Source: Chrysoperla carnea (lineage: Eukaryota > Arthropoda > Insecta > Neuroptera > Chrysopidae). From it: a stretch of 64,000 bases of DNA. The stretch is from positions 87,492,520 to 87,556,519 of the forward strand of contig NC_058339.1 of assembly GCF_905475395.1 (NCBI RefSeq), read 5' to 3'. The notes beneath the pieces were generated by a model. It had not been told where the DNA came from and did not search any database. It saw only the letters and a program-made list of their open reading frames with translations. Made by a program: the position numbers and the translations under genes. Below are positions 11,360-24,976 of this stretch, one piece after another (the stretch's first letter is position 1; each line of letters begins with the position of its first letter).

Positions 11360-13405
11360 TAGATTATAAAAAAGGAGTGATTTTAAGAATGCAATTTTCT
11401 TGTTTCATGCTAAAGCTTGATCTGAGTGAAAGGGACAATTTTTTTATTCACAAAACCATTAAACAAAAAATGAGCTTTATTTATTTATTCCCGTACCTAA
11501 TAATAGATCTGATGAAGGCAGAAAATTCCGCTTTCAAAGAAAATTTATGTGACTCTCTAAAATAAATCAGGTGAACAGTTTGGTGTGTTTATGATATGGA
11601 GTTTTAATTAGATAGTATAAAAGAAACAAGGTTTATTATTATCTCGAAGAGTTAATAATAGAGCAAGCTTTATTATTATCTCGTTCATTTACATAAAATC
11701 ATTTTTCAGTTAAAGCGCTATGTTTCAATGTCTCAAATTAAAAAAAAAAAAACTGATATCTTATAACGTTTTGGTATATTCGCAAAAATCGATTTACAAA
11801 AAGTAAATCGCATTTGTCGGAGGTTTTTTAAATTTTGAAAATTTCACTTGTCATGTAATATGCGCGCGTTCAGATTTTTTATATAGGGCCGTAAATAGCA
11901 TTGGTCAAAAAAACCAATCTAATCGGAGCATAAAGAGCGTAAATGTTCTTATGTCCTTGTCCCATCAGGCTCGTAAAGTTTTGAAATACTTTGTATAAAT
12001 AAAATAAAAAATTTATAATATTATCATATTTAATTCTCTGGGTGAATTAAACGGACATTTGATTGTGTGGTGTACAATTGTAGTGTACATACAACAAATA
12101 ATAAAACAGCAAACACAAATAAAAAATTAATGTTTTTGGCAGACAAAATGAATTTATTAGTTCAGAAAACCACTTTATACTTGAATAATATAATGTCAAA
12201 TAAAAAATCATTTTTCTTTCATAAAAATAATTACCATTATTATCTTGTTTGATTAATATATTTAATTAATTTTGTTTTAAGTATACGTTGTTTCCTAGCA
12301 AATAATAAATTAAATAAATATTAAGGCAAATACTTGTCAACTTATATTTGATGGAATTGAAACCTTATAGTAATTAAGCTAAGTTCTTATTTTAATTTAT
12401 AAGATTCTGATGTTTACAATAAATAGGATACTTTCGGTAGTGAAAAATAAATTATGGAATTTGAAAAAAAGTTAAAATTTATGTAAAAATATACTTAAAT
12501 ATTCTGATTTCGAGTCATAAAAGCACATTTTTCTTTTATAATATTAAAATTAAAGATCGCAAGCCCTGATATGATGTCATATCGGTATGAACCATAGACC
12601 ATCAGTTAGTTCAGTGTATACAGCTGGGTATAATAATTATATCCATAGAAAATAAATATTTATATTTATTATAATTAGTTTTCTATGAATATATCTGTCA
12701 AACTTATCTGTGTTATTTCGTATAATGATACCGATATTACGTCACAAAATTAAATACCCACATTTTTGACGGTTTAAAAAAGGTTTAAAATTTAATTTAA
12801 ATTTTTGGCAAGAAAGCGTTTGTATTTTTCCGAAATAAATTTTTGTTGGATTTTTATTATCAAAATCAACATTTTGAAGTACTTTTTCAAATATAGTAGA
12901 ATACCCTATTGCCATCCTTTTAAAAAGCCATAAAATAGATTAAGAAATTGTTAATAGTATTTTTCGAAAAAATTATATTGTAAGAAAATTCGAGAATCGA
13001 GCTGAAGTGATCATATGACGTGTAGTTTACATCTTGTTGTTCTGGGAACAACAATTTCTAATACGATTATGAATGTGGTCATGGTGAAGGTATGAAGTAA
13101 ATATTTAATTAATTTAAAAAGTGTGAAAAATTTTGCTTGATAGAATCTTGAAAAAATTTAAAAATGAAGCGTAAATGATTATTAATAATTAATTACTTAT
13201 AACAAAACAAATTATATCAAACATAAAACGTATTCTAAGAATTTTCGTAGATATTTATTATACAATTTATTATAAATTATAAACGCCATTTACGTAATCG
13301 TTAGATAAATAAATAAATTCATATTTTATTATCTATCGTGTTATATACTTTTTAATATTTATTTTCTTTATATTAATTATTTCTCATATAGGACGCGGGA
13401 CACCG
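11360..13405. other. AT-rich intergenic DNA
   Basis: No gene is supported; the 61-codon frame at 12,067 has low-complexity composition. The only structure noticed is the inverted repeat at 12,573-12,745. Confidence 0.45.
12573..12745. repeat. Small inverted repeat, possible MITE
   Basis: Outer arms GATGTCATATCGGTAT and, inverted, GTGACGTAATATCGGTAT. An inner inverted pair (CCATAGAAAA / TTTTCTATG) surrounds an AT-rich loop. No target duplication was identified. Confidence 0.4.
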
Positions 13406-13740
13406 TGATTCTTTTTTAACCCTCGAACCAAAAAAAGGGAGTTACAAGTTTGACCGCTAGTGTGTCTGCCTGTCTGTGACATCGTAGCGTCTAAACGGAT
13501 GAACCGATTTGAATTTTTTTGTTTTCGTTTGAAAGATATTTTAATGGGGAGCGTTATTAGTTGTGTTTCAAGTGCAAGTTTAAGATTCCGTACCCGGGAC
13601 AACTGAAAAATAGGCGATGATCTTCAAAGTCGGTACAGTTTGAAGAAGGCTCTAAGAAAAAGAGTAATTTAGTGGAGAGTGTTCATAGATACGTTTCAAG
13701 TGCGAGTTCAGGGTTCCGTACTCGAAAAATATCTCGATAG
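13406..13740 (+). repeat. Dispersed insect repeat, family R
   Basis: Contains ACCCTCGAACCAAAAAAAGG, TGTGTCTGCCTGTCTGTGAC and AACGGATGAACCGATTTGAA, a block also found at 52.85 kb in the ninein intron. The second half is an imperfect duplication of the TTTCAAGTGCRAGTT...GTTCCGTAC section. Family not named. Confidence 0.5.
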
Positions 13741-15900
13741 TTTTTAAAATTTTGTAAATTTCATAATAAAATGATGAATACAAACTTGAAAATTCGTGAG
13801 TAGCTTCCATTTGATGAGTTTACCAAACTTTCATCTACGATTTTTTTCGAAAGGATGCTTTTTCAAATAATTATGATGGCGTCATATTTGTCATAATTTG
13901 TCGGACACTACGACCACTTGATACTACTTATAATTATTAAACAATTCAGCAAAAGGGAACCATGTACGTGTTCAAAAACAAAAATATTTGAATACGACAT
14001 GTTCGAGCTGTTATACAAGCTCATCGGTGCAGTATTTTTGTCGGACAAAATATTTTATTTTTAATAATTATTAATGTTATCAGGTGGTCATAATGACCAA
14101 ACCAATTCCCTGCTGCGTTTGTCTCAGAACGATAACTCAAAATAACACGTCATCATCCTCATTTGAAAAGCAGCCTTTTCGAAAAAATCGTAGAGAAAAG
14201 TTTGGTAGACTCTTCAAAAGAAAACCACTCACGAAGTTTCAAGTATATACTTATCATTTAAAAAAAAAAACGTGGCGTCCCTCGGTCTAACAGCGATAAG
14301 CTACAATTTATTGTTTTTAAAATAAATGAAGGTAGAGTATAGAAAAAGTTGGTTCTAAGAAATTATATGAGATAAAATGTTGAAAGCGAAGGCATATTTG
14401 AACTTATTTACAATATAAGAAGTACTATATCAAGTGCCCGCGTTAATTTTCAGTAAAAGAGTATCTACCAAGAACCAGAATTAGAAAATAATGTCTCTTA
14501 AAATACGGCATTACTGCAGAGTAGCAATAAAATAGCTCTTATAATATTTCTTGCCTATAAGAAAATTTCTCTGGCTATTTTGAATGGTTCATAATTATGC
14601 AAAAAGTACTCTATTTGCCGCAGATTCTGCTAAAAATCATTCAGTAATTTCAGCCGAACTCAAAAATTAACATTTTGTGATGTGAAAAAGATGAGTTGAG
14701 AATGGGATTTCATACCTTAATCTCATTTACCGAGATAAAGATTGTCCTGTATTATGTTAAACGTGAAAGAAAACGGAAGCTGAAATCTAGCAAAACTTGA
14801 TCTTTTGAAAGTCCCAATACATTCCCGGAGGACTATTCAATTAGCTGATCAAGGTGACAGCCGAGGCCAGCAACCATAGAAGTCTGGATATGTGCTCTTC
14901 CTACGAAAAACACACGCTTTTTTTTGCGAACATTGTAAAAAAAAGAGACTTTTAAGTAATATTTTGACGCCAGAATACCCATCTGATATTTTGAATGAGT
15001 ACAGAATTTATTTTCCCGTAGAGTTATTTGTTCATTATCCAGTGAGGCGGTAACCATTTAAAATACCAGAAAAATAGGTATCTGACGTCAAAACGCCTCC
15101 TAAAAATCGCTATTGTTTAACAATTTCAGATAAATTATATTTCTTAAAGTAAATACCGCCGCAAAAGTTATATTTATAGGAAAAATATTAATAAATCAAC
15201 AGTGACCCTAAAATTTAGTTATATACGTAATAATTTCATATAAATGTCGTTAAACTTAAATTTTATTCTAAAGACGCACTTTATATTAAATCGTAAATGC
15301 GGTTAAACATTCAATTGTTTTGATCTTTAATCGTCACCGTGCAATAACAATAAGAATTTTACATGAAACCTTCCTGCCAGTTGACCTAAATACAATCAAT
15401 GCTTTTTATTTCTGCTTAATGTAATTTTGAATGTTTTATTAACCTACTTGTATCCTTCATTTTTCGTTGAATGTTTGTATAAAGAAGTTTAAAAATAATT
15501 GAAACATTGAAAATTATTTTTAGTAGAATTTTTCCACACTTTCTACAGTTATTTATTCAAATTAAAATGAGCATTTCTGTGAGCTGTATTATACATTTGG
15601 TTAAAATATATCCCCTTCTGGATCCACAATAAAATTTATTATATATTTTAACAAAATACAATTATTTTGATTTGAAACATTTAAAGATTGTAGTATAATA
15701 TTGGGAAAATCATTTCGCAACGCGTCCACCGGAGCTTTTAAATTTAACTACGATAACAGGCTTAAACTGCACTGCTTTTAGCAGTCTGTATTCTAAATAA
15801 ATACTGTGGATGTCATGAATCCATAATAATTTAAAACAAAACTGCTCAATTGTATAAATGAACTAATAAAAAATAGCCCAGTTTTATTTTTATTATCCAG
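13741..15900. other. Intergenic DNA, no supported gene
   Basis: Short frames at 14,084-14,290 and 14,833-15,057 lack motifs. A block at 15,690-15,850 (ATAATATTGGGAAAATCATTT and following) recurs in diverged form at 20,190-20,345, suggesting an old dispersed repeat. Confidence 0.4.
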
Positions 15901-16141
15901 TTATTTTTTCAATCTAAGGGAATTCGCTTAACTAACGCAGTCTTTTATATATTTAGAGTTGCTTTATTGTGTGATTCTTGCCAATAGACTTGCAACAATA
16001 TTAGATTTTAAGAAAAATGTGTTATTTTTTCAATTTAAGGAAATGCGCTTAACTAACGCAGTCTTTTAAAGATTTGAAGCTGCTTAATATTGTGATTCTT
16101 TCCAATAGACTTTTTTAAATTTTGGAATTTAAAAAATAAAG
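15901..16141 (+). repeat. Tandem duplication, 121-bp unit x2
   Basis: Two units start with TTATTTTTTCAATYTAAGG at 15,901 and 16,022 and share CGCTTAACTAACGCAGTCTT and CCAATAGACTT. They are moderately diverged, so the duplication is not recent. Confidence 0.75.
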
Positions 16142-17326
16142 CACTAATTATCTTGCTTGAAGATTTGTCGTCGCAGAATCTCACTAAAATCCATTTCACT
16201 AAATTTCGATTGCACCGTTGAAAAATCACCGTTTTCAATCTTACAAGCGTTTTAATAGGTATCAGTAAAAATTATTTTATACTTTTTAGTCCGTTATAAA
16301 AACATGGTACAATAAAAAATTTGTTATTTTATTTTCTACATCTTATTTAGACTCAAAGCATCCTTAATATCTGTAGCAAAAACTAAAAATGTAAATTCTT
16401 CAATGCTTCTACAATGTTTTTTATAATTTTCAAAATTAATTACTTAGAATTTTCGTGCAAAACAACCTTTAGTCTCATGTCATTAGAAATATCTTTAATA
16501 AAGTGATTTTATAACTATTAGCGATCTTGAAATTTTATCGTTTAGATTAGTTCAATTTTTCCTGACTAAAAATATACATTTTCAAATCAAAACACACACA
16601 AAAATACACGCAAAATCTTTTATTTATTTGTACGATTCACAAATGTATAATCAAAAATAAACATTTTTACACAAAAATGTTTACTATTTTAAGGCTGTCT
16701 GGCGCCTTATATGTATTCACATAGAACACAGAATCCATATTAATATTTCTATTAACAAATAAATATTTTTTTTAAATAACTGTGAAATTATATTTTATTA
16801 CGAAATTTCATCTTCGATATACGCGTCCTTGTATATAATTAGCAAAGGCGCTGACGAGGGTAGAGTATTCAAAAAGACCGATCAGCAAATTTTTTTGAAA
16901 CGTTTAAGTTGTCTTTTCAGTTATCAGTTGTTTTTTTTTTCTTTTGCTTTTTTGTGTTATTTAAAGCTGTTGTCTCGGTATATCGACAGAGCAAGAGGGT
17001 GCATCATGCTCCGGGCGCTACTCACAAAAGGCGCTTAATGGTCCGCAAAACAAAATATTGCTGGATAATTCTATTTTTATTATAATTGATTTCTGGAAAA
17101 TATATTTTAAATTAAGTGCCAGTGTAATATGATACATGTTAATGCGGAAAAAAAGAAATACTAATAGTCTAAATTAAACTGTAGTCTTTTCTACTGGCAG
17201 CGCTATCTCGAGCTGTGTCTGTCAACACTTCCGTATTTTTTTTATGGCTTCCTAACGCTGTGTGGTTACATACATTATTTCCTTTCTTGATTTGTCTGAT
17301 AAAATAATATGATCTTGAATTATTAG

Positions 17327-17542
17327 CGAACTAGCCGAGATAAGTTCTTTGAAGAGGCAATAAAAAAAGCGAAATCTCTTGGTGAAAAATGGGATATTGA
17401 TACAAAAATACGTGTAATAAGATGCCGCAAAATGACCGGAGAATTGGTTAGAGATAAATAATAGGTATCTTTTGAACCAATTATAGATGATTTTCTTAAC
17501 TACATTTTTGTCTCAAATTTAAAGCCTTGCTTGAGCCTATGA
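17327..17542 (+). pseudogene. Possible hAT-type transposase relic
   Basis: Seventy-two codons in one frame read as protein apart from two adjacent stops (TAA TAG) in the middle. An E-E-A-I-K-K-A-K helix-like stretch is followed, past the stops, by F-E-P-I-I-D-D-F-L-N. The second motif resembles the segment in ZMYM1-like/hAT-derived transposases that introduces the core domain. The assignment rests on pattern memory only. The piece is far too short and broken to function, and abuts the Helitron that begins at 17,577. Confidence 0.3.
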
Positions 17543-17576
17543 CTTGATTTATTAATTAATTTGCGAGTATCACTAT

Positions 17577-18113
17577 ATAGTATAAAACAAAGTCGCTTTC
17601 TTTGTCCCTATGTCCCTTTGTATGCTTAAATCTTTGAAACTACGCAACGGATTTTGATGCGGTTTTTTTTAATAGATAGAGTGATTCAAGAGGAAGGTTT
17701 ATATGTATAATAACATCCATTAAATAGTGGAGAAGTACTGCTATTTTTGAGGTTTCTAATGTGATGTCGTAAATAATTACATTTTTTCCGCATACATTGC
17801 AAACGCAGGCTGAACCCTACGAGTTTTATCAAAATAATGTACTAAGTATTGTACACATTGAAAAGGTCTACAGAAAAGTCCGTGATGATATATGTCTATC
17901 TCTTATGGATAACCCACAATAACTTTTTTTTGTCATTGTATGATAGTAGTTTTAAAATATAAATTATATTCTATTCTAAGGTTAATTTTTAATAGTTTAT
18001 TCCCGTGCGAAGCCAGAGCGGGCCGCTATGTTTTTATATACAACGTTCACAGTTTTTCTGTAGTGTATTTAGTATCAGCATTGCACCCGTGCGAAGCCGG
18101 GGCGGGTCGCTAG
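17577..18113 (+). mobile_element. Non-autonomous Helitron with duplicated 3' end
   Basis: The 5' portion is nearly the same as the 10.9-kb copy (TATAAAACAAAGTCGCTTTC...). It carries two 3'-end motifs 84 bp apart: CCCGTGCGAAGCCAGAGCGG at 18,002 (ending GCTATG, damaged) and CCCGTGCGAAGCCGGGGCGG at 18,086 (ending GCTAGT, intact). CCCG/CGGG can form the terminal stem. No helicase coding sequence. Confidence 0.7.
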
Positions 18114-18451
18114 TATTTTACGTATAATATTATACGGTTTTCAAATAGAGGGCGATGTTGGGCGTTAAGACGGTATTGTGCCCCGGGCGCGAGTTAAGCT
18201 CACTACGCCACTGTATGAGTACAAAACAAAATATACCAAATCAGCTCACTGTGTTTTGTATAATTAATGCCCACCAGTGCCTAAGCTAAATCGGAAACAA
18301 AGAAAAAATTTAATAAATGTGTTTGACCTAAATTTTTTCGGATAGTTGATAGAATGAAAAATGTATAAACATCATCAACTAATTCTTCATTGACTAAACT
18401 TAATCATGATTTATTTATCACTTGACTTGAAATGTTGAAAGTGAAACTAAC

Positions 18452-18474
18452 TTATTATTATTATTATTATTATT
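18452..18474 (+). repeat. (TTA)n microsatellite
   Basis: An uninterrupted run of TTA/ATT triplets. Confidence 0.85.
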
Positions 18475-19049
18475 TGTTTGTCTTGAGAACACTAAGATAT
18501 AACCTTACTGTGTTGAGATGTTTACTAAAACTAATAAATATTATAAGTTTATTAAACTTCCGTTGTAAATTAAATTTATTGAAAAGGCTAAATAACTGTA
18601 AGTATAAACAAAATTTTAATTTTGTTTTTAATTTTATCTCATTTCAAGGAGATTCTATCATTTTTTTGAAGATTTATTCTTAACTGTTTAAGAATTTTTA
18701 GAGGGTTGAGAAAAATATTTTTGTACTGGAATTACACGATCTCTTGATCAATTTTTTTTATCTTTACGTATTAAACTCTTCAAGTGAGAAATTAGTGTCT
18801 AAAATCGTCAACTTACTAGCTATTTTGCTTCTATAAAACTTTTTTACTTCCTACTTCGCCTATGACGAATATATTCCTGTGCAAAAGAGATATTATTCTC
18901 AGGGTAAAAAGTAATATCCAAAACACGTTTCCCTCCAAATTTTATCAAAATAGGTTACGTGTTAAATAAAAAACGAAATATTTTTTCTTAGGATCTCAAT
19001 TGACTATTAAAGCAACCCGTAGAGATAGACGTCTCTCATGAAATTCTGC

Positions 19050-19128
19050 AACTATTCTGCAAGTTATTTTTTGATTGGTTAACTACAAAACGAGTTAATA
19101 CCCATAATATATTAAAATGTTCCACCCT
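19050..19128 (-). mobile_element. Fragment of palindromic MITE
   Basis: Matches the right arm of the complete 173-bp element at 55,792-55,964: TTATTTTTTGATTGGTTAAC, CTACAAAACGAG, then CCACCCTGTATA at the terminus. The opposite arm is not present. Confidence 0.5.
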
Positions 19129-21218
19129 GTATACTAACATGGATTCACGCAAAGTAGAGATAATTTTCATCGATGAAAAATTCCTTTCCTGCGACAAAAC
19201 TCAGCCTGTCCTCTTTCCCAGGCCTGTCCTCTTTCCAAGTTATATCTTCTCTCTTCTGAATTTCTTTCTTTAGAATACAGAACAAATTACTTTCGCCTTA
19301 AAGAGAAGTCAATTTCGTTGTTGAATTTAGCTAAGATTTTATCAAAGTATCTAGTAAGAATCTTTATACTCTTCTAAGTTCGTGTTCGAGACAGACTGCG
19401 ACTCATTTCGATTCATAGGGTTTTATTCTATTGTACAATGACTCTGCTCTGACTTAGATGACATTTTCCAATGCTTTTTTTTAATACTTTCTGCTCTTTA
19501 AAGTAGAGATTAATTTATCATTGTATATTTTCTTTAGCTATTTCGAGTTACGAAGAATTACTAAAGTTTCCATTTTGTATTATACGTGAGATATTTTGAT
19601 AGCTTAAAACTAAAATTAGACCTATTTTAATGCAAATTTGTTTATCTGTTTAACATCTCATTGTATTAATATTCAATTAATATTCTATATCTAATTTACA
19701 TAAACACAAGGAAAAACATTCAACATACTCAATTTACTCTCCTTAAACATAAATTACAAAATTTATTTTAAGAGAAGGGCATTGTACTATTCAAAAATGA
19801 AGCAAAATAACTTTAGAGAGTGAACATGAAATGTACAAATCCATCAGAATCATTATTATTTATTTTAAAATACAAAGAATCGGAAATAGTTTTATTTTTC
19901 ATTTGTTTTTTAATTTTAAAATAAAATGAAATCATCAGAGCAGCTATGAAGACATAGGAATTTTTTTTTAAACTGATATTTTCGTACATGAAAACATAAA
20001 TTTAACTTAAATTCTGAATCGTAAATAGGTAGGTGTGTTTTTCACGACAATGGTATGTCATGTTACAATAAATATTAAATTATGACGTAATTGAATTGCG
20101 TGGATAAAAATAAAAAATCAAAAATATGTACAATAAAAGTCATATGTAAATGTATTATTCTTCGAAATAGACAAAAAGACTGATGTAATCGTCACAAATA
20201 TAATATTGGGAAAATCATTTTTCATGCGAAAATGCGTGACTTTAAATAGTATTAGGATAACAAGCTGGGTCTCAGTAGGCGTTAAATAAATAGATGTAAA
20301 GAAACCACAGTAACTTAAAAGAATGCTGTTCAAATTTACGAATGAACTATCTATCTAATTATATCAATTATTTCAAAGAATCGGCTCTGTTTGTATACAG
20401 GATGGCCCATTTTAATATATACACCAAAATATAATGTAATCTTTATTTAATTACATAACAAGATATTTATGTGTATAGAATAAAATGGCCTAGAAACTAC
20501 TCTTTTGAACCTCTAATTATCGTGTCAATATACGAGTAATATTTTTAATCTGAGATCGCTACAATAAACTGATTTTGATCAGTTTTGATCTAACAGTCCT
20601 GTTTTTTGTGATTCCCAGTTGGACAATTTGAATACTAACTAATACGGGCATATATAAACAATAAAATTTCCACAATAGCCGACCCCAGGTTTCGCCTAGT
20701 ACACATTTCACCAAAAAGAGTTTCGAACTCTGCGCCATGGAGTAACTAAAGGTTGTGTGTCGTTCAACCAAAAACGAAATAAGCTTAAATTGAACAAAGG
20801 AGTACATAATTCTAACACAAACAATACGATTTTGTCTAAGTATACATATTTGTTTCTAAGATAAAATGAAAAGTTTATTAAACATATAATTAGATGATAT
20901 TTAATTAATTAAATAATTTTATGTTGCTATTATCATTATCTACTAATATTATGACTTATTAATTTAATCGTGCAAATTTTCCATTCCAAGATAATATGTA
21001 ATTATATTGGATTAGCTTTGCTCTAGGTATTATACTTACTTGAAATATAATAAATTCAGACATCATGACAACACACTTCAAACAAAACAAAAAAAGAATT
21101 TCTTACCTTGGAAACAGGTGTTTTATTAAAATAATAGAAGCAATTTAAAATGTAAGTTATAAGATCATTGTGAATTGTTCTTCATAGAAATGATTTGAAG
21201 CTTATAAAACCAACTCTT

Positions 21219-21600
21219 TTATACCATGTATATATGAAATATACATAGTATATTAAGTTAAGTCCCAAGTTTGTAACGCTTAAAAATAATGATGCTAGGA
21301 AAAAAATTTTGTCATAGGTGTTCATAAAGGTCCGTCCGTCCGTCTGTGGACACGATAACTCATAAACGAAAAAAGATATCGAGCTGAAATTTTTACAGCG
21401 TACTCAGGACGTAAAAAGTGAGGTCAAGTTCGTAAATGAGCATCATAGGTCAATTGGGTCTTGGGTCTGTAGGACCCATCTTGTAAACCGTTAGAGATAG
21501 AACAAAATGTTAAATGTAAAAAATGTTCCTTATCAAAATGTTCCTTTTGCTTGAAACATTTTTTCGTAAACATCACTGTTTACCCGTGAGTGCGCGTGAT
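21219..21600 (+). mobile_element. DINE-1-like element, 3'-truncated
   Basis: Begins with the hairpin-forming end ATACCATGTATATATGAAAT followed by its inverted partner. It continues with GTCCCAAGTTTGTAACGC, a GTCCGTCCGTCTGT microsatellite block and CACGATAACTCATAAACG. The layout (TATACC end, GTCCGT block) matches Helentron-associated DINE-1/HINE elements known from Drosophila and other insects. The 3' hairpin end is absent. Confidence 0.65.
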
Positions 21601-22403
21601 ATTCGCATAAAATATACAGGATAAGTTCCACTATCACCATTCCCACCCTCTGAGGGCATGCAACTTTACGCTAGATTTTTACGAAGCTTAAAGAAATGAT
21701 GTAATTTACAAGAAAGCAGCAAAAGTTTTCCTTCATAGTTTAGCTATTCGATGGATATATCCCATGAATTGAAAAAATATTAAATAATTCAAATTAATTA
21801 TTTATTAATTGGTTATTCCAAGAATTACTTTTGCTAGTCAATAAAAACTATTATTTCATAACAGTTTGAAAAAATTCTTAGAAAAATCACGATGGAATAT
21901 TTTTTTTGTAGAAATTCATAATTAATTCACAAAATATTGAATTCGTAGGATGATTGTTTGCGTAAAGTTTTTATAACCAATCCAGTAGAATGAAGCGGGT
22001 AGCAATTTTTTTACCCACAGAGTAAGAATACTAATTAAATTGTTTTCAATAACACTCTATATTAAAATTAAACTGCTAATTAGTACATAATTTACGTCAC
22101 AAAATTCATTGTTAAATCTACAAAGGCAAAAATTAAAAAAAAAAAAATTATAATTGGTGTACTTACCAAGCAGTATAAGTTTAATTACATTAGAACGATT
22201 GCAAAATTAAATCTGTAACAAAATATTAAATAAATTAATAATTTATTAAAATAGTAAATATTTAAATTAATATTATGAATTAAAAAATATTATTTTAAAT
22301 TCTCACTCGAAATATTCCATTCTAAAATCAGTTTGAGCATATATTTGCATGAATACGAGACGATAAAGCATGTTGAAACAGACATACACAATAAGTGCAT
22401 TTT

Positions 22404-22695
22404 TATACCATGCATATATGTAATATGCAAGGTATACTAAGATTAGTCCCAAGTTTGTAACGCTTAAAAATATTGATGCTACCAACAAAATTTTGGTATA
22501 GGTATTCTAATTAGTCCATTTCCGTTTGTCCGTCCGTCCGTCTGTGAGCACGATAACTCAAAAACGAAAAAAGATATCAAGCTGAAATTTTTACAGCGTA
22601 CTCAGGACGTAAAAGGTGAAGTCGAGTTCGTAATTGAGCAACATAGGTCAATTGTAAACCGTTAGAGATAGAACAGAAGTTTAAATGTAAAAAAT
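22404..22695 (+). mobile_element. DINE-1-like element, 3'-truncated
   Basis: Second plus-strand copy. The 5' hairpin is variant (ATACCATGCATATATGTAAT), the GTCCGTCCGTCCGTCTGT block is intact, and the copy ends after the AAACCGTTAGAGATAGAACA block. Confidence 0.65.
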
Positions 22696-24506
22696 GTTAT
22701 TGATTTTTGGAATCTATATGCTTTGAGACGCATTTAAAAAAAAAAAAATGTTCGCCCCAAAAATTATCAGTTAGGGGGTTTAGTATAAAATTGGGAACAA
22801 AAGACTAACTATTTAAAGGGATTTATTGATTTTTCTTTATTAATTTTATTAAATCATAAGTCTATTTAAGAGAAGGGCATGCCTATATGGGTGGATCCGC
22901 CACTGCTTCAAAAGTACCTAGAAGTTTCGGTTGAGCTGACTTTTCTTTAAATCAAAAATTAATTTTTTTTAACTATAAATATTTCATATGTCCTTAATGT
23001 TTTTACGAATATAGAGACTGTTTTACATAACACAAATTCGTATTCAATTTTTAGATTAAAATAGATGCAAGCGAGGTTATTGTACAAAGGATAGGTAGGA
23101 TAATAGTTAATTTGTTTGATTACTGTTATCAAAAACAGTTTAAAACGTAGTTATAATACCAGCAATTAAAACTATTATATAAATGAATATTTAAAACTTG
23201 TTTAATATAAATATTAAATTGTGTATAATATAGCTTTTGTCATGCAATAATATTTTACTACTCAAGCCATAAATATTACTTTATTAATTACAGAAAGTTT
23301 GCTTCTTAAAAATATAACATGCGATGAAAACAATCAAACAAACATAGTTTTTAGAAAATATAAAAATTTAAATTGTCAAATCATGAAATTTACTGTAAAC
23401 TGACCGGTTTTGATCTTGTGATGAGAGAAATTCTCACAATTTCTGAAGGATTGAAAAACAACAATAATTTCAGATGAAAATATTTTCTTGTTTTCATACT
23501 TTTAAGAGCAAGATTTTGTAAGAGAGTCGGGATTTTAGTTTTCGAACTTTATTTTTTCGCTACCCTATATGATATAATATTGTATCAATTTTGCAAATTA
23601 AATAGATTGTACATTTTAATTTATAAAGATATTTTAATAAAATTACATTTTCAAGTTAAATTAAAATGAATTAATTAAATAAATATACATTCATTTATTT
23701 ATTATTATTATTATTATTAAATTATATTGATTCGTGACTATTCTACATATAATGTAAAATTTATTATTTAAAGTAAACTCATATATTTTGATTTCATAAG
23801 AAAATACAATTAACATGATTAAGGTTGTTTATTTTTCATTAATATATTTTAGTTTAGAATAGATACATTTAATAATAATATCTAGATTCTAGGTCGAATG
23901 TCTAAATTAATTTATGTTTTAATATTATAGAAAGTTTTATTGGCAAGAAAAACATGATAATGTAGGAAAAATTCTTGTTTACACACACCCTGAACACTAA
24001 TAATAGTAGGTATCCTAATAAACAAAAACTTGAAGCACGAGAAAATATAAATACTCCAATCATCCTAGGATTTCACCTCGGAATCTAACGGAAATGTTGC
24101 CTCAAAAGCCACATATGATCACGCGTTCGCGTCGTTAGATATTTAAAGTCAAAGAGGATAAAATTTTCTACAAATGTTTCCTGAAACTTTTTTTTGTACG
24201 CTGAGCCGTTTTTGAAATAGAGGGCGCAGAAGGTGTTGCGGTGAGCTTAACGGACTTCAGTGTCACTTGCTGGGTCACTATTTATAAATATGAGGTATTA
24301 AATAATTATTTAAGGAGGATCCCTCACCAGTAATAGAAAAAAATAAATTAGAAAAAAATGATCCAAATTTTTAGTATGTTGTAGTTAACGATACATATTA
24401 TTAAATCAAAAAAAAATTTGGGTATCTTATCGATCAATTAAAAGAGTAATTAATTAAATAAAAATACACTAAATAACATAGCATGATATATCATGATATA
24501 TCATGA
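22696..24506. other. AT-rich intergenic DNA
   Basis: No gene or repeat terminus was identified apart from short ATT microsatellite runs near 23,700. Confidence 0.45.
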
Positions 24507-24976
24507 TTTGAAATAAACTTATTGATATATTTTATAATATATATCATTTTTTGCATATACGCATACATGCAATAAAAAAAAAAGCATCGATAGCGCAGTT
24601 GGTTAAGCGGTAGACTTAGTACACTAAAATCAATCGTAATGAATATATCGCTGGTTCAAATCCGACTCGAAGTAATTATTTTTAAACAAACCTATAAGCT
24701 GGTATAAACCTTTCATTTTTTTACCTGCTCATGTAGTTGTGACAATCACATCACTATTTTGTTATAATATTTATAAGTGGTAGAACCAATCAAAAAAAGA
24801 TAGTTTAAACTATGTTGCATTTCAAAACAACAATATTAGAAATAAATAACTGTCATACAAACAACTCATGCGTTTGTGTCAACTTCACCACTCAACCTCG
24901 AACGGTAGTTGTATCACATTCGTGGCACCATTTCGCCACATTTCTCGCGATGAGATTGAGACAACCTCATATCGGT
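24507..24976 (+). mobile_element. tRNA-headed interspersed element, copy E1
   Basis: Contains a tRNA-like Pol III promoter: A box TAGCGCAGTTGG near 24,598 and B box GGTTCAAATCC near 24,652. The body ends in CAACCTCAT. Homology to copy E4 also extends upstream of the tRNA head (TTTGAAATAAACTTATTGAT), so the head is internal and this is not a simple SINE. Palindromic 21-mers of the form ATGWRGTTGTSACAAYCWCAT lie at 24,731-24,751 and, less perfectly, at 24,950-24,970. Confidence 0.6.

Larger units (their letters stand above)
18114..21218. other. Intergenic DNA with old repeat fragments
   Basis: Includes a TTA microsatellite at 18,452-18,474 and one arm of a short palindromic MITE at 19,050-19,128. 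Another repeat terminus of that type lies at about 20,395 (TATACAGGATGGCCCATTTT). No coding frame is supported; those at 18,432, 20,118 and 20,559 are AT-rich artefacts. Confidence 0.45.

Noticed and set aside
18130..18225. Coding exon in a GC-richer patch (GTGCCCCGGGCGCGAG)
   Set aside because: Resembles a generic repeat 3' end ending in CTACGCCACTG, and no splice sites frame it.
24590..24680. Functional tRNA gene
   Set aside because: A and B boxes are present, but the acceptor and anticodon stems do not pair convincingly and diverged copies occur nearby; it is a tRNA-derived repeat head.
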